From Lysinibacillus sp. JNUCC-52 (GTDB taxonomy: Bacteria; Bacillota; Bacilli; Bacillales_A; Planococcaceae): a DNA stretch of 64,000 nucleotides. Of the stretch, positions 1 through 7,769 are shown piece after piece. The position numbers and the translations under genes are program-made. Under the pieces are notes generated by a model that made no database searches, was not told the origin of the DNA, and saw only the letters and a list, made by a program, of their open reading frames with translations. How positions within the stretch are numbered: the first letter of the stretch is position 1; the number at the start of each line of letters is the position of its first letter. The DNA is taken from assembly GCF_015999545.1 (NCBI RefSeq), contig NZ_CP065546.1, positions 3,008,001 through 3,072,000 of the forward strand. Reading direction: 5' to 3'.

Positions 1-30
1 TCGGCGGTTCGAGCCCGTCATCCTCCACCA
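1..30 (+). tRNA. tRNA-Val, 3' fragment cut by window start
   Basis: Only the T-arm (GGTTCGAGCC), the 3' acceptor strand ATCCTCC and an encoded CCA are visible. The visible 3' sequence matches what I remember of Bacillus tRNA-Val(TAC), which precedes Tyr in related clusters. The anticodon lies outside the window, so the identity is inferred. Confidence 0.7.
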
Positions 31-44
31 TATAGTGTTTTTTC

Positions 45-128
45 GGAGGGGTAGCGAAGTGGCTAAACGCGGCGGACTGTAAATCCGCTCCTTAGGGTTC
101 GGCGGTTCGAATCCGTCCCCCTCCACCA
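45..128 (+). tRNA. tRNA-Tyr (GTA)
   Basis: This is an 84-nt class II tRNA. The acceptor GGAGGGG pairs with CCCCTCC, the anticodon stem GCGGA/TCCGC closes a loop containing GTA, a variable arm is present, the T-loop is GGTTCGAATCC and CCA is encoded. The length fits tRNA-Tyr with its long variable arm. Confidence 0.95.
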
Positions 129-148
129 GTTTTATTTATATGAATGAA

Positions 149-223
149 TGGGGTATAGCCAAGCGGTAAGGCAACGGATTTTGATTCCGTCATGCCCTGG
201 TTCGAATCCAGGTACCCCAGCCA
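149..223 (+). tRNA. tRNA-Gln (TTG)
   Basis: Acceptor TGGGGTA pairs with TACCCCA, the anticodon stem CGGA/TCCG closes a loop with TTG, the T-loop is GGTTCGAATCC and CCA is encoded. It lies 20 nt after tRNA-Tyr and is probably co-transcribed. Confidence 0.95.
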
Positions 224-235
224 TTTTTCTTTTAT

Positions 236-308
236 GAGCCATTAGCTCAGTTGGTAGAGCATCTGACTTTTAATCAGAGGGTCGAAGGTTCGAGTCCTTC
301 ATGGCTCA
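236..308 (+). tRNA. tRNA-Lys (TTT)
   Basis: Acceptor GAGCCAT pairs with ATGGCTC and the anticodon stem CTGA/TCAG closes a loop with TTT. Unlike its neighbours it has no encoded CCA, so the tail must be added by tRNA nucleotidyltransferase. It is the last tRNA of the cluster. Confidence 0.95.
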
Positions 309-356
309 CTTTTCTATAATTCAAATTCAAAAGTGTAACATTAACTACAGATACTA

Positions 357-389
357 ATCTCTTGCTGAAAACAGCAGGAGATTTTTTTT
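357..389 (+). terminator. terminator of the tRNA cluster
   Basis: An 11-bp stem (ATCTCTTGCTG against CAGCAGGAGAT, one G-U pair) closes an AAAA loop and is followed by eight T. Confidence 0.9.
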
Positions 390-428
390 GTTATTTTAAA
401 ATGTATAAATATACGTATTTCTGTTAGG

Positions 429-458
429 TTGAGCCAAGTACATTGTAGGCTTTACAAT
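429..458 (+). promoter_or_regulatory. candidate sigma-A promoter of rocF
   Basis: TTGAGC and TACAAT are separated by 18 bp, about 30 bp upstream of the rocF start. It fits the ribosome binding site downstream and argues against a longer reading frame starting at 429. Confidence 0.45.
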
Positions 459-488
459 AGTCTTATTAAGAATAGGGGGTATAAAATA

Positions 489-1394
489 ATGAATAAACAT
501 CAAGTATCAATTATTGGAGTTCCAACAGATTACGGTCAAACACGAAGAGGGGTTGATATGGGGCCAAGTGCAATCCGTTATGCGGGTGTTGTTGAGCGAT
601 TAGAGGCAATTGGTCACAAGGTAGAGGATCAGGGAGATATTCTTGTTAGTCAAGTACAAGAGAGTAAGGAAATTGATAAACAGCTATTAAATTTAGAAGA
701 AGTTGTAGATGTTAGTACGTCATTAGCAAATCAAGTACATGAAGCATTAGAACAGAAAAAATTCCCGCTTGTTTTTGGTGGGGATCATAGTATTGCAATC
801 GGTACACTTGCAGGACTTGGTGAGCATTTTAAAAACTTAGGTGTTATTTGGTTTGATGCACATGCAGATCTTAATACACCAGATACTACTCCATCTGGTA
901 ATATCCATGGTATGCCACTTGCTGTTAGCATTGGCTTAGGTCATGAGCGCCTTGTGCAAATTCGTAATTTTGCACCAAAAGTTAAACCTGAAAATGTAAT
1001 TATAATTGGAGCGCGTTCAGTAGATCCTGGTGAACGTGAGCTAATTCGCCAGCAAGGAATTAAAGTATATACAATGCATGAAGTAGATCGCCTTGGAATG
1101 ACGCGTGTAATGGAAGATGCTATTGCTTATTTAAAAGAACGTAACGTAGATGGCTTACATTTATCGTTAGACTTAGATGGTCTAGATCCACTTTATACAC
1201 CAGGAGTAGGTACGCCAGTGCCTGGTGGCATAACATACCGAGAAAGCCATTTAGCGATGGAAATGCTACAAGAATCAGGCATGCTAACATCTGCTGAATT
1301 TGTTGAGGTAAATCCAATACTAGATGAAAAAAATAAAACTGCAGATGTCGCTGTCGCATTAATCGGTTCTTTATTCGGTGAGACACTAGTTTAA
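489..1394 (+). CDS. rocF: arginase
   Basis: This 301-residue protein is a ureohydrolase that hydrolyses L-arginine to ornithine and urea with a binuclear manganese centre in the cytoplasm. The metal ligand motifs are all visible: GGDHS at 97-101, DAHAD at 123-127 and SLDLDGLDP at 226-234. The start ATG at 489 was chosen because AGGGGG lies 9-10 nt upstream; the frame is open further 5' but that part overlaps the likely promoter. Length is the usual one for Bacillus RocF. It stands alone here, next to sigW, rather than in a roc operon with rocD or rocE. Arginase versus agmatinase is decided by overall resemblance to RocF and is quite secure. Confidence 0.95.
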   Translation: MNKHQVSIIGVPTDYGQTRRGVDMGPSAIRYAGVVERLEAIGHKVEDQGDILVSQVQESKEIDKQLLNLEEVVDVSTSLANQVHEALEQKKFPLVFGGDHSIAIGTLAGLGEHFKNLGVIWFDAHADLNTPDTTPSGNIHGMPLAVSIGLGHERLVQIRNFAPKVKPENVIIIGARSVDPGERELIRQQGIKVYTMHEVDRLGMTRVMEDAIAYLKERNVDGLHLSLDLDGLDPLYTPGVGTPVPGGITYRESHLAMEMLQESGMLTSAEFVEVNPILDEKNKTADVAVALIGSLFGETLV

Positions 1395-1463
1395 TTCCAA
1401 ATTGTGAAAATATTGTTTATCACCACATTGGATAAAAATCTTTTGTTATAATTGAATATAAAT

Positions 1464-1492
1464 TGAAACTTTTCTTATAGTCGGGCCGTATA
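1464..1492 (+). promoter_or_regulatory. SigW-type (autoregulatory) promoter of sigW
   Basis: TGAAAC and CGTATA are separated by 17 bp, matching the known ECF SigW promoter pattern (TGAAAC, 16-17 bp, CGTA). It lies about 35 bp upstream of sigW. Autoregulation is known for B. subtilis sigW and is inferred here. Confidence 0.8.
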
Positions 1493-1528
1493 GTATAAGA
1501 CAGTTGTAAAGGTGGAGAAGTAAACACA

Positions 1529-2092
1529 ATGGATGCGTTAGTAAATAAGAGAATAAAACAAGTGCTTAAAGGCGATCAAAACGCATTTGCCGATATTGTG
1601 AGTCTCTATCAGCACAAACTGTACCAAGTATGCTACCGAATGTTAGGAAACAAGCAAGAATCTGAGGATATTGCACAAGAAGCGTTTGTTCGTGCATATA
1701 TGAATTTGCATACTTTTGATCAAAAAAGAAAATTTTCGACGTGGCTTTATCGCATCGCGACGAACCTCTGTATAGACCGTATTAGAAAGAAAAAGCCGGA
1801 TTATTATTTAGATGCGGAGGTAGCTGGTACAGAAGGGCTGGATATGTATTCACAAATTGCAGCAGACGACCAGCTACCAGAAGAGCAGTTAGAGCAGATG
1901 GAGCTACAAGATCGCATTCAATATGAGATTGGACGTTTGCCGGATAAATATCGTTCAGTTATAGTATTGAAATATATTGAAGAATTATCGTTACAAGAAA
2001 TTAGTGAAATTTTGGATATGCCTCTTGGGACAGTGAAAACGAGGATTCACCGCGGACGTGAAGCATTACGAAAGCAATTAAACAATCTGTAG
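1529..2092 (+). CDS. sigW: ECF sigma factor SigW
   Basis: This 187-residue extracytoplasmic-function sigma factor directs RNA polymerase to envelope-stress and antimicrobial-peptide defence promoters. Region 2 spans about residues 22-90 (LYQVCYRMLG, EDIAQEAFVRAY, STWLYRIATNLCIDRIR) and region 4 about 130-185 (LPDKYRSVIVLKYIEELSLQEISEIL, then the recognition helix GTVKTRIHRGREAL), with no extra domains. GGTGGAGAA precedes the ATG. It is followed after 13 bp by its anti-sigma factor, as in B. subtilis. Autoregulation is expected from the SigW-type promoter just upstream. Confidence 0.96.
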   Translation: MDALVNKRIKQVLKGDQNAFADIVSLYQHKLYQVCYRMLGNKQESEDIAQEAFVRAYMNLHTFDQKRKFSTWLYRIATNLCIDRIRKKKPDYYLDAEVAGTEGLDMYSQIAADDQLPEEQLEQMELQDRIQYEIGRLPDKYRSVIVLKYIEELSLQEISEILDMPLGTVKTRIHRGREALRKQLNNL

Positions 2093-2105
2093 GAGGGGGA
2101 GCATC

Positions 2106-2729
2106 ATGAATATTTGTCCAGAGCATATTATAGATTATATGCATGATTACTTAGACGGTGACATTAGTCGTGAGCATGAACAAGAGTTGAAACAACATTT
2201 GCATTCATGCGGTGATTGCAAGCAATTAATGCAAGAATTGAGTGAGACGATCGCCTTTGTGAAGAGTGCTTCCCATATTACAGCACCTCCAGATTTTGAA
2301 GCTGCGGTGATGGCTCGTTTACCGAAACCAAAAAGTCGTGTAGGTATGCAAAAATGGATTCGCCGTCACCCGTTATTTGTTGCGGCAGCAGTCTTCTGTT
2401 TATTTATGAGTGCTACTTTATTGGGGAACTTTATGGATGATCAGCATTTCTCTGTTACCAAACAACCAAACCTAGTTGTAGAGGGACAAACGGTTATAGT
2501 GCCAAAAGGTGAAGTTGTTAAAGGCGATATTGTCGTTAAAAATGGCGACTTAATTGTTGAGGGTGAAGTAGATGGCGATGTAACGATTATTAATGGCCAG
2601 TATATGGCATCTTCCGCAGTCGTTTCAGGTAAGATAGAGGAAATAGACGAAGCGTTTGAATGGTTATGGTATACTATCAAAAATTCCGTTAAGGCTGCAA
2701 TGACATTTGAGGAAAAAGAAACTAAATAG
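2106..2729 (+). CDS. rsiW: anti-sigma-W factor RsiW
   Basis: A 207-residue single-pass membrane protein that sequesters SigW until regulated proteolysis releases it. The cytoplasmic N-terminus carries a zinc-binding anti-sigma signature (His-x3-Cys-x2-Cys, HLHSCGDC near residues 31-38). A membrane span lies at about 95-112 (LFVAAAVFCLFMSATLLG). The extracytoplasmic part (about 125-180) has short repeats of the form KGDIVVKNGDLIVEGEVDGD, resembling a beta-helical polymer-forming fold; the B. subtilis protein has the same region as I recall it. AGGAGGGGG precedes the ATG and the gene is translationally close to sigW. Confidence 0.95.
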   Translation: MNICPEHIIDYMHDYLDGDISREHEQELKQHLHSCGDCKQLMQELSETIAFVKSASHITAPPDFEAAVMARLPKPKSRVGMQKWIRRHPLFVAAAVFCLFMSATLLGNFMDDQHFSVTKQPNLVVEGQTVIVPKGEVVKGDIVVKNGDLIVEGEVDGDVTIINGQYMASSAVVSGKIEEIDEAFEWLWYTIKNSVKAAMTFEEKETK

Positions 2730-2768
2730 AACTCTATACGTCCTACATGGTAGTGCACGGGAGAGGAT

Positions 2769-2802
2769 GAAAAGTCTACTCATATGGGTAGACTTTTCTT
2801 TT
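2769..2802 (+). terminator. terminator after rsiW
   Basis: A 12-13 bp perfect stem GAAAAGTCTACTC/GGGTAGACTTTTC with an ATAT loop and a T-rich tail separates the sigW operon from cdaA. Confidence 0.8.
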
Positions 2803-2878
2803 GAAAAAAGTTACATTTGAAAAGAATGTGCTATACTTAAATGTATATGGATTCGCAATGAAAAGTGGGGGATGCCAC

Positions 2879-3715
2879 GTGCAAATTATCGAACAATTCA
2901 CGGATTTAACACCAGTGAATATTGTTATTAACTTCATAGATGTACTGCTCGTTTGGTACGTTGTTTATAAAATTTTAACCCTCATTAAAGGGACGAAAGC
3001 TGTCCAATTATTAAAAGGCATTTTCGTCATTATTATTGCACGCATTGCAACAGACTTTTTGGGGTTAGAAACATTAGGATGGATGCTTAAGCAAGTAATC
3101 GAGTTTGGTTTCTTGGCGATTATTATCATCTTCCAGCCTGAAATCAGACGTGGTCTTGAGCAAATTGGTCGAGGCAAGTTGTTCCAACGTTCAACAAGCC
3201 AAGAAGAAGAAGAGCAAACTAGACTGATTGAGGCAATGAAGAAATCTGTTAGTTATATGGCTAAACGTCGTATTGGTGCGTTAATTTCTATTGAAAAAGA
3301 CACAGGCCTGAATGAATATATTGAAACGGGTATTGCTTTAAATGCAGAAGTTTCATCTGAATTACTTATTAATATTTTCATACCGAATACACCACTTCAT
3401 GATGGGGCTGTCATTATGCAGAAAGATAAGGTAACAGCAGCGGCTTGTTACTTACCACTTTCTGAAAGTCCGTTTATTTCGAAAGAACTAGGAACACGAC
3501 ATCGTGCCGCTCTTGGGCTTAGTGAGGTAACAGACGCGATTACGATTGTTGTATCCGAGGAAACGGGAGCGATTAGTATTACGTTAAACGGTAATCTACA
3601 TCGCAATCTTTCTCTAGAGGAATTCGAAACACTGTTACGTAAAATGTGGTTCGGATCAGCGCAAGAATCGAATGCAGCCTCTAAGTTGACTTGGAGGGGG
3701 AAAAAGAATGGATAA
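2879..3715 (+). CDS. cdaA: diadenylate cyclase CdaA
   Basis: This 278-residue membrane enzyme makes cyclic di-AMP from two ATP. Three N-terminal membrane spans occupy about residues 10-85, followed by the DAC catalytic domain with the hallmark DGA (in HDGAVIM) and RHR (in GTRHRAALG) motifs. The GTG at 2879 was chosen as start because GGGGGA lies 7 nt upstream; an ATG at 2858 in the same frame has no ribosome binding site. It overlaps cdaR by 8 bp and lies upstream of glmM, the conserved cdaA-cdaR-glmM order in which CdaR and GlmM modulate the cyclase. The product is an essential osmolyte and cell-wall second messenger in relatives. Confidence 0.95.
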   Translation: MQIIEQFTDLTPVNIVINFIDVLLVWYVVYKILTLIKGTKAVQLLKGIFVIIIARIATDFLGLETLGWMLKQVIEFGFLAIIIIFQPEIRRGLEQIGRGKLFQRSTSQEEEEQTRLIEAMKKSVSYMAKRRIGALISIEKDTGLNEYIETGIALNAEVSSELLINIFIPNTPLHDGAVIMQKDKVTAAACYLPLSESPFISKELGTRHRAALGLSEVTDAITIVVSEETGAISITLNGNLHRNLSLEEFETLLRKMWFGSAQESNAASKLTWRGKKNG

Positions 3716-4784
3716 AATGATGGATAGCCCTTGGGTATTGCGAATCATTGCGCTTTTTCTAGCGTGCTTATTATTTTTCTCTGTTAGGACTGAATTATCT
3801 TCTACTAATAAATCGGCAACGAATGAACAGATGGAAGTGATTCGAGACGTACCCGTAGAGGTTTATTATGATGACGATAATCTTATTGTAACGGGGATTC
3901 CGAAAACAGTTAATGTTACGATTAAAGGACCAAAACAAATTGCTTTAAATACAAAGTTAGTGAAGGATTTCTCAATATTTGTTGACTTAAATGACTTATT
4001 AATTGGTCAACATAATGTGCAACTTCAATATGAGAATATATCTGATAAGTTGCAAGTGACACTTGACCCAGCAACAGTGAATGTAAATATTGAGGAAAAA
4101 GTCACACAAGAGTTCCGTGTCGATCCTGAAATGAATAACCGTTTAATTGATGAAGGATATTATCTAAAAGGGATGTCTGCCAACCCAGCGACAGTATTTG
4201 TAACAGGTGCAAAAAGTGTAATTGAGAGCATTAGTTATGTGAAAGCAACTGTAACGGGTGAACAAGGTTTGAAACAGTCCTTCTCTCAAGAAGCGGCAGT
4301 TAAAGTGTTAGATCGGGATTTGAATAAATTAGATGTGACGATAGAACCAGAAAAAGTAAAAGTACGGGTAGATATTGCAGAATATAGCAAAGAACTACCA
4401 GTCTCGATAAAGGAAACAGGTAAAGCAGCAGAAGGTATTACTATAAACCAATTAACCCTTGGTACGCCTGCACTGAAGCTATATGGGAAAAAATCAATTA
4501 TTGATGTTTTAACCGCAATACCTGTTGAGATTGATTTATCAAAAATTACCGAATCAAAAACGTATGAATTTGAGGTAAAATTACCAGATGGTGCGACTAA
4601 AGTATCTGAACAAAAAATTAAAATTAAAGCAGATGTTACAAAGGTAGGTAAAGCAGCCGACAAGGAAGACAAGGTGGATAAGGTAGATAAAGAAACACCT
4701 ACAAATGCTGAAACAAAACCTGAAGAGACAAAACCTGAAGAACCAAATCCTGATTCTGGTACAGAAGAAGATATTGATTCTTAA
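3708..4784 (+). CDS. cdaR: CdaA regulator CdaR (YbbR-domain protein)
   Basis: A 358-residue membrane-anchored protein with one N-terminal membrane span (about 9-27) and an extracytoplasmic part of about four YbbR repeats (roughly 45-320). It binds and modulates the cyclase CdaA in relatives. The C-terminal 40 residues are low-complexity, rich in Lys, Asp, Glu and Pro (DKEDKVDKVDKE, then ETKPEETKPEEPNP), and are probably a flexible tail. The start overlaps the end of cdaA, indicating translational coupling, with GGAGGGGG inside the end of cdaA as ribosome binding site. Confidence 0.93.
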   Translation: MDKMMDSPWVLRIIALFLACLLFFSVRTELSSTNKSATNEQMEVIRDVPVEVYYDDDNLIVTGIPKTVNVTIKGPKQIALNTKLVKDFSIFVDLNDLLIGQHNVQLQYENISDKLQVTLDPATVNVNIEEKVTQEFRVDPEMNNRLIDEGYYLKGMSANPATVFVTGAKSVIESISYVKATVTGEQGLKQSFSQEAAVKVLDRDLNKLDVTIEPEKVKVRVDIAEYSKELPVSIKETGKAAEGITINQLTLGTPALKLYGKKSIIDVLTAIPVEIDLSKITESKTYEFEVKLPDGATKVSEQKIKIKADVTKVGKAADKEDKVDKVDKETPTNAETKPEETKPEEPNPDSGTEEDIDS

Positions 4785-5108
4785 ACAATAACTGACTATA
4801 ATTTTAACTTGATTCATTAGAGATTTCCTGTCTCAACAAATCGTGCTTTCTAGCATATTTAAAAATGCTAACAAACAAGTGTGGCCCAGGCTAGCATGAG
4901 CGCAAGAGCAATTTTATTAGCTTAAACGAACAATGCCTGAGTACGAAAAGCTTGGAGCCATAGAGCCTCTGAAAGATAGTTAGAGAGGCCTAACTACTAC
5001 TACATGAATGAAAAAGACTTTTCCAAAAGTAAGCAGACGAGCCGTCCGATTGTCCGCAGGAAACAAGCATGATGCGGTCGTCTTGCATTGAAGGAGAGAA
5101 CAATTAAA
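4785..5108 (+). other. 324-bp structured-looking leader before glmM
   Basis: No gene is seen. Several potential RNA hairpins occur. GCCTCT at 4965-4970 can pair with AGAGGC at 4984-4989, and AGTTAG at 4978-4983 can pair with CTAACT at 4990-4995; these two are mutually exclusive. An ACTTTTCCAAAAGT hairpin follows, then a long-range GACGA/TCGTC stem just before the glmM ribosome binding site. It matches no riboswitch class that I recognise. Confidence 0.4.
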
Positions 5109-6461
5109 ATGGGTAAATATTTTGGAACAGATGGCGTCCGTGGCGTCGCGAATAGTGAATTAACACCGGAATTTGCATTTAAACTAGGCCGCGTAGGTGG
5201 CTATGTTTTAACGAAGGATGCAACAGGGCGTCCAAAGGTATTAATTGGTCGTGACACACGTATTTCAGGCGAAATGCTTGAAGGTGCACTAGTAGCTGGA
5301 CTATTGTCAATCGGCGTAGAGGTAATGCGTCTTGGTGTCATTTCAACACCAGGTGTAGCTTATCTTTCCCGAATTATGAGTGCAGATGCAGGCGTCATGA
5401 TTTCAGCTTCACATAACCCAGTTGCCGATAATGGCATTAAATTTTTCGGTCCAGATGGTTTCAAACTAACTGATGCACAAGAAGCAGAAATCGAAGCAAT
5501 TCTTGATGCACCAGAAGATACATTACCACGTCCAATTGGTGCAGATTTAGGTATTGTAAGTGACTATTTCGAAGGTGGACAAAAGTATATCCAATACTTA
5601 AAGCAAACGGTAGATGAAGAATTTGATGGCATTCATGTAGCACTAGATTGCGCACATGGTGCAACATCATCACTTGCGACTCATTTATTTGCTGACTTAG
5701 AAGCAGACATTTCTACAATGGGTGCTTCACCAACTGGTCTTAACATTAATGACGGTGTTGGCTCAACACATCCAGAGGGTCTTGCAGCTTTTGTGACTGA
5801 AAAGGGTGCGGATGTTGGTTTAGCATTTGATGGTGATGGAGACCGCCTAATCGCAGTAGATGAAAAAGGTAAAATCGTTGATGGCGACCAAATTATGTTT
5901 ATCATTGGTAAGCACTTAAATGCAGTCGGTCGTTTGAAAAAACAAACGATTGTCTCTACGGTGATGAGTAATATGGGCTTCTACAAGGCTGTTGAAGAAA
6001 ACGAGATGCACAGTGTACAAACTGCTGTAGGTGATCGTTACGTTGTAGAAGAAATGCGTGCCAATGAATACAACCTAGGTGGCGAGCAATCAGGCCATAT
6101 TGTTTTCTTAGATTTCAATACAACAGGTGATGGCCTGTTAACAGGTATTCAACTTGTCAATATTATGAAAGCTACTGGGAAAAAACTATCGGAGCTTGCA
6201 GCAGAAATGACGATTTTCCCACAACGTTTAGTCAATGTACGTGTAACAGACAAGCATGCAGTGACAGAAAATGCAAAAGTTGCAGCCGTAATTGCGGAAG
6301 TGGAAACAGAAATGGCTGGTAACGGTCGCATTTTAGTTCGCCCTTCTGGTACAGAGCCACTAGTTCGTGTAATGGTGGAAGCAGCTACTGAAGCGGACTG
6401 TGAACGTTATGTAGAACGTATTGCAAATGTAGTACGTACGGAAATGGGTTTAACTGAATAA
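5109..6461 (+). CDS. glmM: phosphoglucosamine mutase GlmM
   Basis: A 450-residue enzyme that interconverts glucosamine-6-phosphate and glucosamine-1-phosphate on the path to UDP-GlcNAc for peptidoglycan. The active-site phosphoserine loop is in MISASHNP (near residue 100), the magnesium loop is DGDGDR (about 240-246), the sugar-binding loop is GGEQSGH (about 324-330) and the phosphate-binding loop is [12 protein letters not shown] near the end. The ATG at 5109 was chosen since AAGGAGAG lies 10 nt upstream. In relatives GlmM also inhibits CdaA, which fits the gene order. Confidence 0.97.
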   Translation: MGKYFGTDGVRGVANSELTPEFAFKLGRVGGYVLTKDATGRPKVLIGRDTRISGEMLEGALVAGLLSIGVEVMRLGVISTPGVAYLSRIMSADAGVMISASHNPVADNGIKFFGPDGFKLTDAQEAEIEAILDAPEDTLPRPIGADLGIVSDYFEGGQKYIQYLKQTVDEEFDGIHVALDCAHGATSSLATHLFADLEADISTMGASPTGLNINDGVGSTHPEGLAAFVTEKGADVGLAFDGDGDRLIAVDEKGKIVDGDQIMFIIGKHLNAVGRLKKQTIVSTVMSNMGFYKAVEENEMHSVQTAVGDRYVVEEMRANEYNLGGEQSGHIVFLDFNTTGDGLLTGIQLVNIMKATGKKLSELAAEMTIFPQRLVNVRVTDKHAVTENAKVAAVIAEVETEMAGNGRILVRPSGTEPLVRVMVEAATEADCERYVERIANVVRTEMGLTE

Positions 6462-6472
6462 TAGTTAGTTCA

Positions 6473-6508
6473 CTCGATCTCTCAAATAATGAGAGATTGA
6501 GTTTTTTT
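6473..6508 (+). terminator. terminator after glmM
   Basis: An 11-bp stem CTCGATCTCTC/GAGAGATTGAG with one G-U pair is followed by seven T. Confidence 0.9.
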
Positions 6509-6510
6509 AT

Positions 6511-6535
6511 GTTTGAAATAGATAGGGGAGGGAAC
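6511..6535 (+). promoter_or_regulatory. SigB-like promoter of the DJ-1/PfpI gene
   Basis: GTTTGA and GGGAAC are separated by 13 bp, close to the general-stress SigB consensus (GTTTAA, 12-14 bp, GGGWAW). It lies about 40 bp upstream of the gene. That the organism has SigB is not shown in this window. Confidence 0.5.
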
Positions 6536-6573
6536 AATACTATTGAGTCACAATAACAACAAGGGGTGTTTTA

Positions 6574-7101
6574 TTGAATATGGCTAAAATAGCAACAGTA
6601 ATAACAGATATGTTTGAAGATGTAGAGTACACAAGTCCTAAGGAAGCGTTAGAAGCAGCAGGTCATGAGCTAGTCACAATTGATACTGAGGCAGGAAAAG
6701 CAGTAAAAGGTAAACATGGAGAACAAGTAAAAATCGATAAAGGTATTGATGAAGTCAAAGCTTCAGAATTCGATGCATTGTTCATTCCAGGTGGCTTTTC
6801 ACCAGATATCTTACGTGCAGATGATCGTATTGTAGCCTTTGTCAAAACGTTTATGGACGACATGAAGCCAACCTTTGCAATTTGTCACGGACCACAGCTT
6901 CTAATTACAGCGAAGACGCTAAACGGGCGTGATGCGACAGGTTATAAGTCTATTCAGGTGGACTTAGAAAATGCAGGTGCTAATTTCCATGACGAAGAAG
7001 TATTTGTTTGTCAAAAGCAATTAGTCACAAGTCGTACACCGAAAGACTTACCAGCATTTAATCGAGAAATTGTGAAATTACTTGCAAGTAAAGAGAGTTA
7101 A
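6574..7101 (+). CDS. DJ-1/PfpI family protein (general stress type)
   Basis: A 175-residue class I glutamine-amidotransferase-like protein of the PfpI/YraA/YfkM group. The nucleophile elbow AICHGPQLL near residue 105 carries the Cys-His pair, and FIPGGFSPD around residue 70 supplies the preceding Gly-Gly loop. Members are linked to protection of proteins from glyoxal or other stress; protease and deglycase assignments are disputed in the family. The TTG at 6574 has AAGGGG at 6 nt spacing; the ATG at 6580 is an alternative. It is monocistronic, between terminators, behind a SigB-like promoter. Confidence 0.85.
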   Translation: MNMAKIATVITDMFEDVEYTSPKEALEAAGHELVTIDTEAGKAVKGKHGEQVKIDKGIDEVKASEFDALFIPGGFSPDILRADDRIVAFVKTFMDDMKPTFAICHGPQLLITAKTLNGRDATGYKSIQVDLENAGANFHDEEVFVCQKQLVTSRTPKDLPAFNREIVKLLASKES

Positions 7102-7125
7102 TTATAAGGCCCTCTAAGCACTTTT

Positions 7126-7169
7126 AACGTAAGATGCAACAGGTAATCCATGTTGTGTCTTACGTTTTA
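7126..7169 (+). terminator. terminator after the DJ-1 gene
   Basis: A long stem AACGTAAGA-TGCAACA against TGTTG-TG-TCTTACGTT is followed by TTTT. The GTAAGAYGCAAC...GTTG..TCTTAC core resembles the repeat hairpin at 30007-30049. Confidence 0.75.
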
Positions 7170-7286
7170 TGCTGCTTTATAAAATTACGCGTTTAATCTA
7201 TATACGCATAATGCTTATTTTTTACGTCTTTGCGCTAAAATTCGTCTTAAAAAAAGAGGAAATGAAGAAGTTTTTATAACGAAAAT

Positions 7287-7315
7287 TTGACGAATAGCAT
7301 ATGATTGAGTATTAT
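7287..7315 (+). promoter_or_regulatory. sigma-A promoter of glmS
   Basis: TTGACG and TATTAT are separated by exactly 17 bp, about 85 bp upstream of the ribozyme cleavage site. The transcript would start near 7322. Confidence 0.7.
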
Positions 7316-7401
7316 GGAGAAGCTGACGGCTTGGTTAAACCATGTCCGCTTAGTAAGTGCAAAAGGAGGAAAGATTGCACATAAATCGGAAAACAATTAT
7401 A

Positions 7402-7560
7402 GCGCCTGAGCTGAGGAAATTGGACGAAGACATCTTCAGCAGACGAGGTGGAGGTTTATCGAAAATTCGGCGGATGCCTCCCGATCGACATACCCGATTG
7501 TCATTTTTCATTTTGAAAGCATTTAAGTGATTGAATGTACAGAAAATGGAGAAGGTATAA
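7402..7560 (+). promoter_or_regulatory. glmS ribozyme (GlcN6P-activated self-cleaving riboswitch)
   Basis: The conserved core is plain: AGCGCC (7401-7406, cleavage expected between A7401 and G7402), the P2.1 arm GGTGGAGG, then TTATCGAAAATTCGGCGGATG and CCTCCCG (7447-7483), the same order as in the Bacillus glmS ribozyme. A P3-like stem GATCG/CGATT and a CATTTTTC/GAAAATG pairing follow. Glucosamine-6-phosphate acts as cofactor for cleavage, which destabilises the glmS message. The 3' boundary is approximate. Confidence 0.93.
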
Positions 7561-7769
7561 GTAAAGCAATAGATAAATAGGAAAACTTCACATATCGAAG
7601 CGAAGCACTATTTTAGATGGCTAAAATAGTACGAGGATGTGCGCGCATAAGTATGCTTATTTTTGAGATGAAAATAAGTGGTACGGTTTACGCCCACTGA
7701 AAAAATGTCGATAGGCTGAGGTCTAGTTTGTCATTGCGTCAATATGACAATATCGGAGGAAAAGTAATT
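7561..7769 (+). other. hairpin-rich spacer between ribozyme and glmS
   Basis: There is no gene. Three hairpins can be drawn: GTACTATTTTAG-type arms around 7606-7633, a TGCTTATTTTTG/AAAATAAG pair around 7654-7681, and TTGTCAT/ATGACAA at 7728-7734 and 7744-7750. The last ends 4 nt before the glmS ribosome binding site GGAGGA (7755-7760). Confidence 0.45.
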
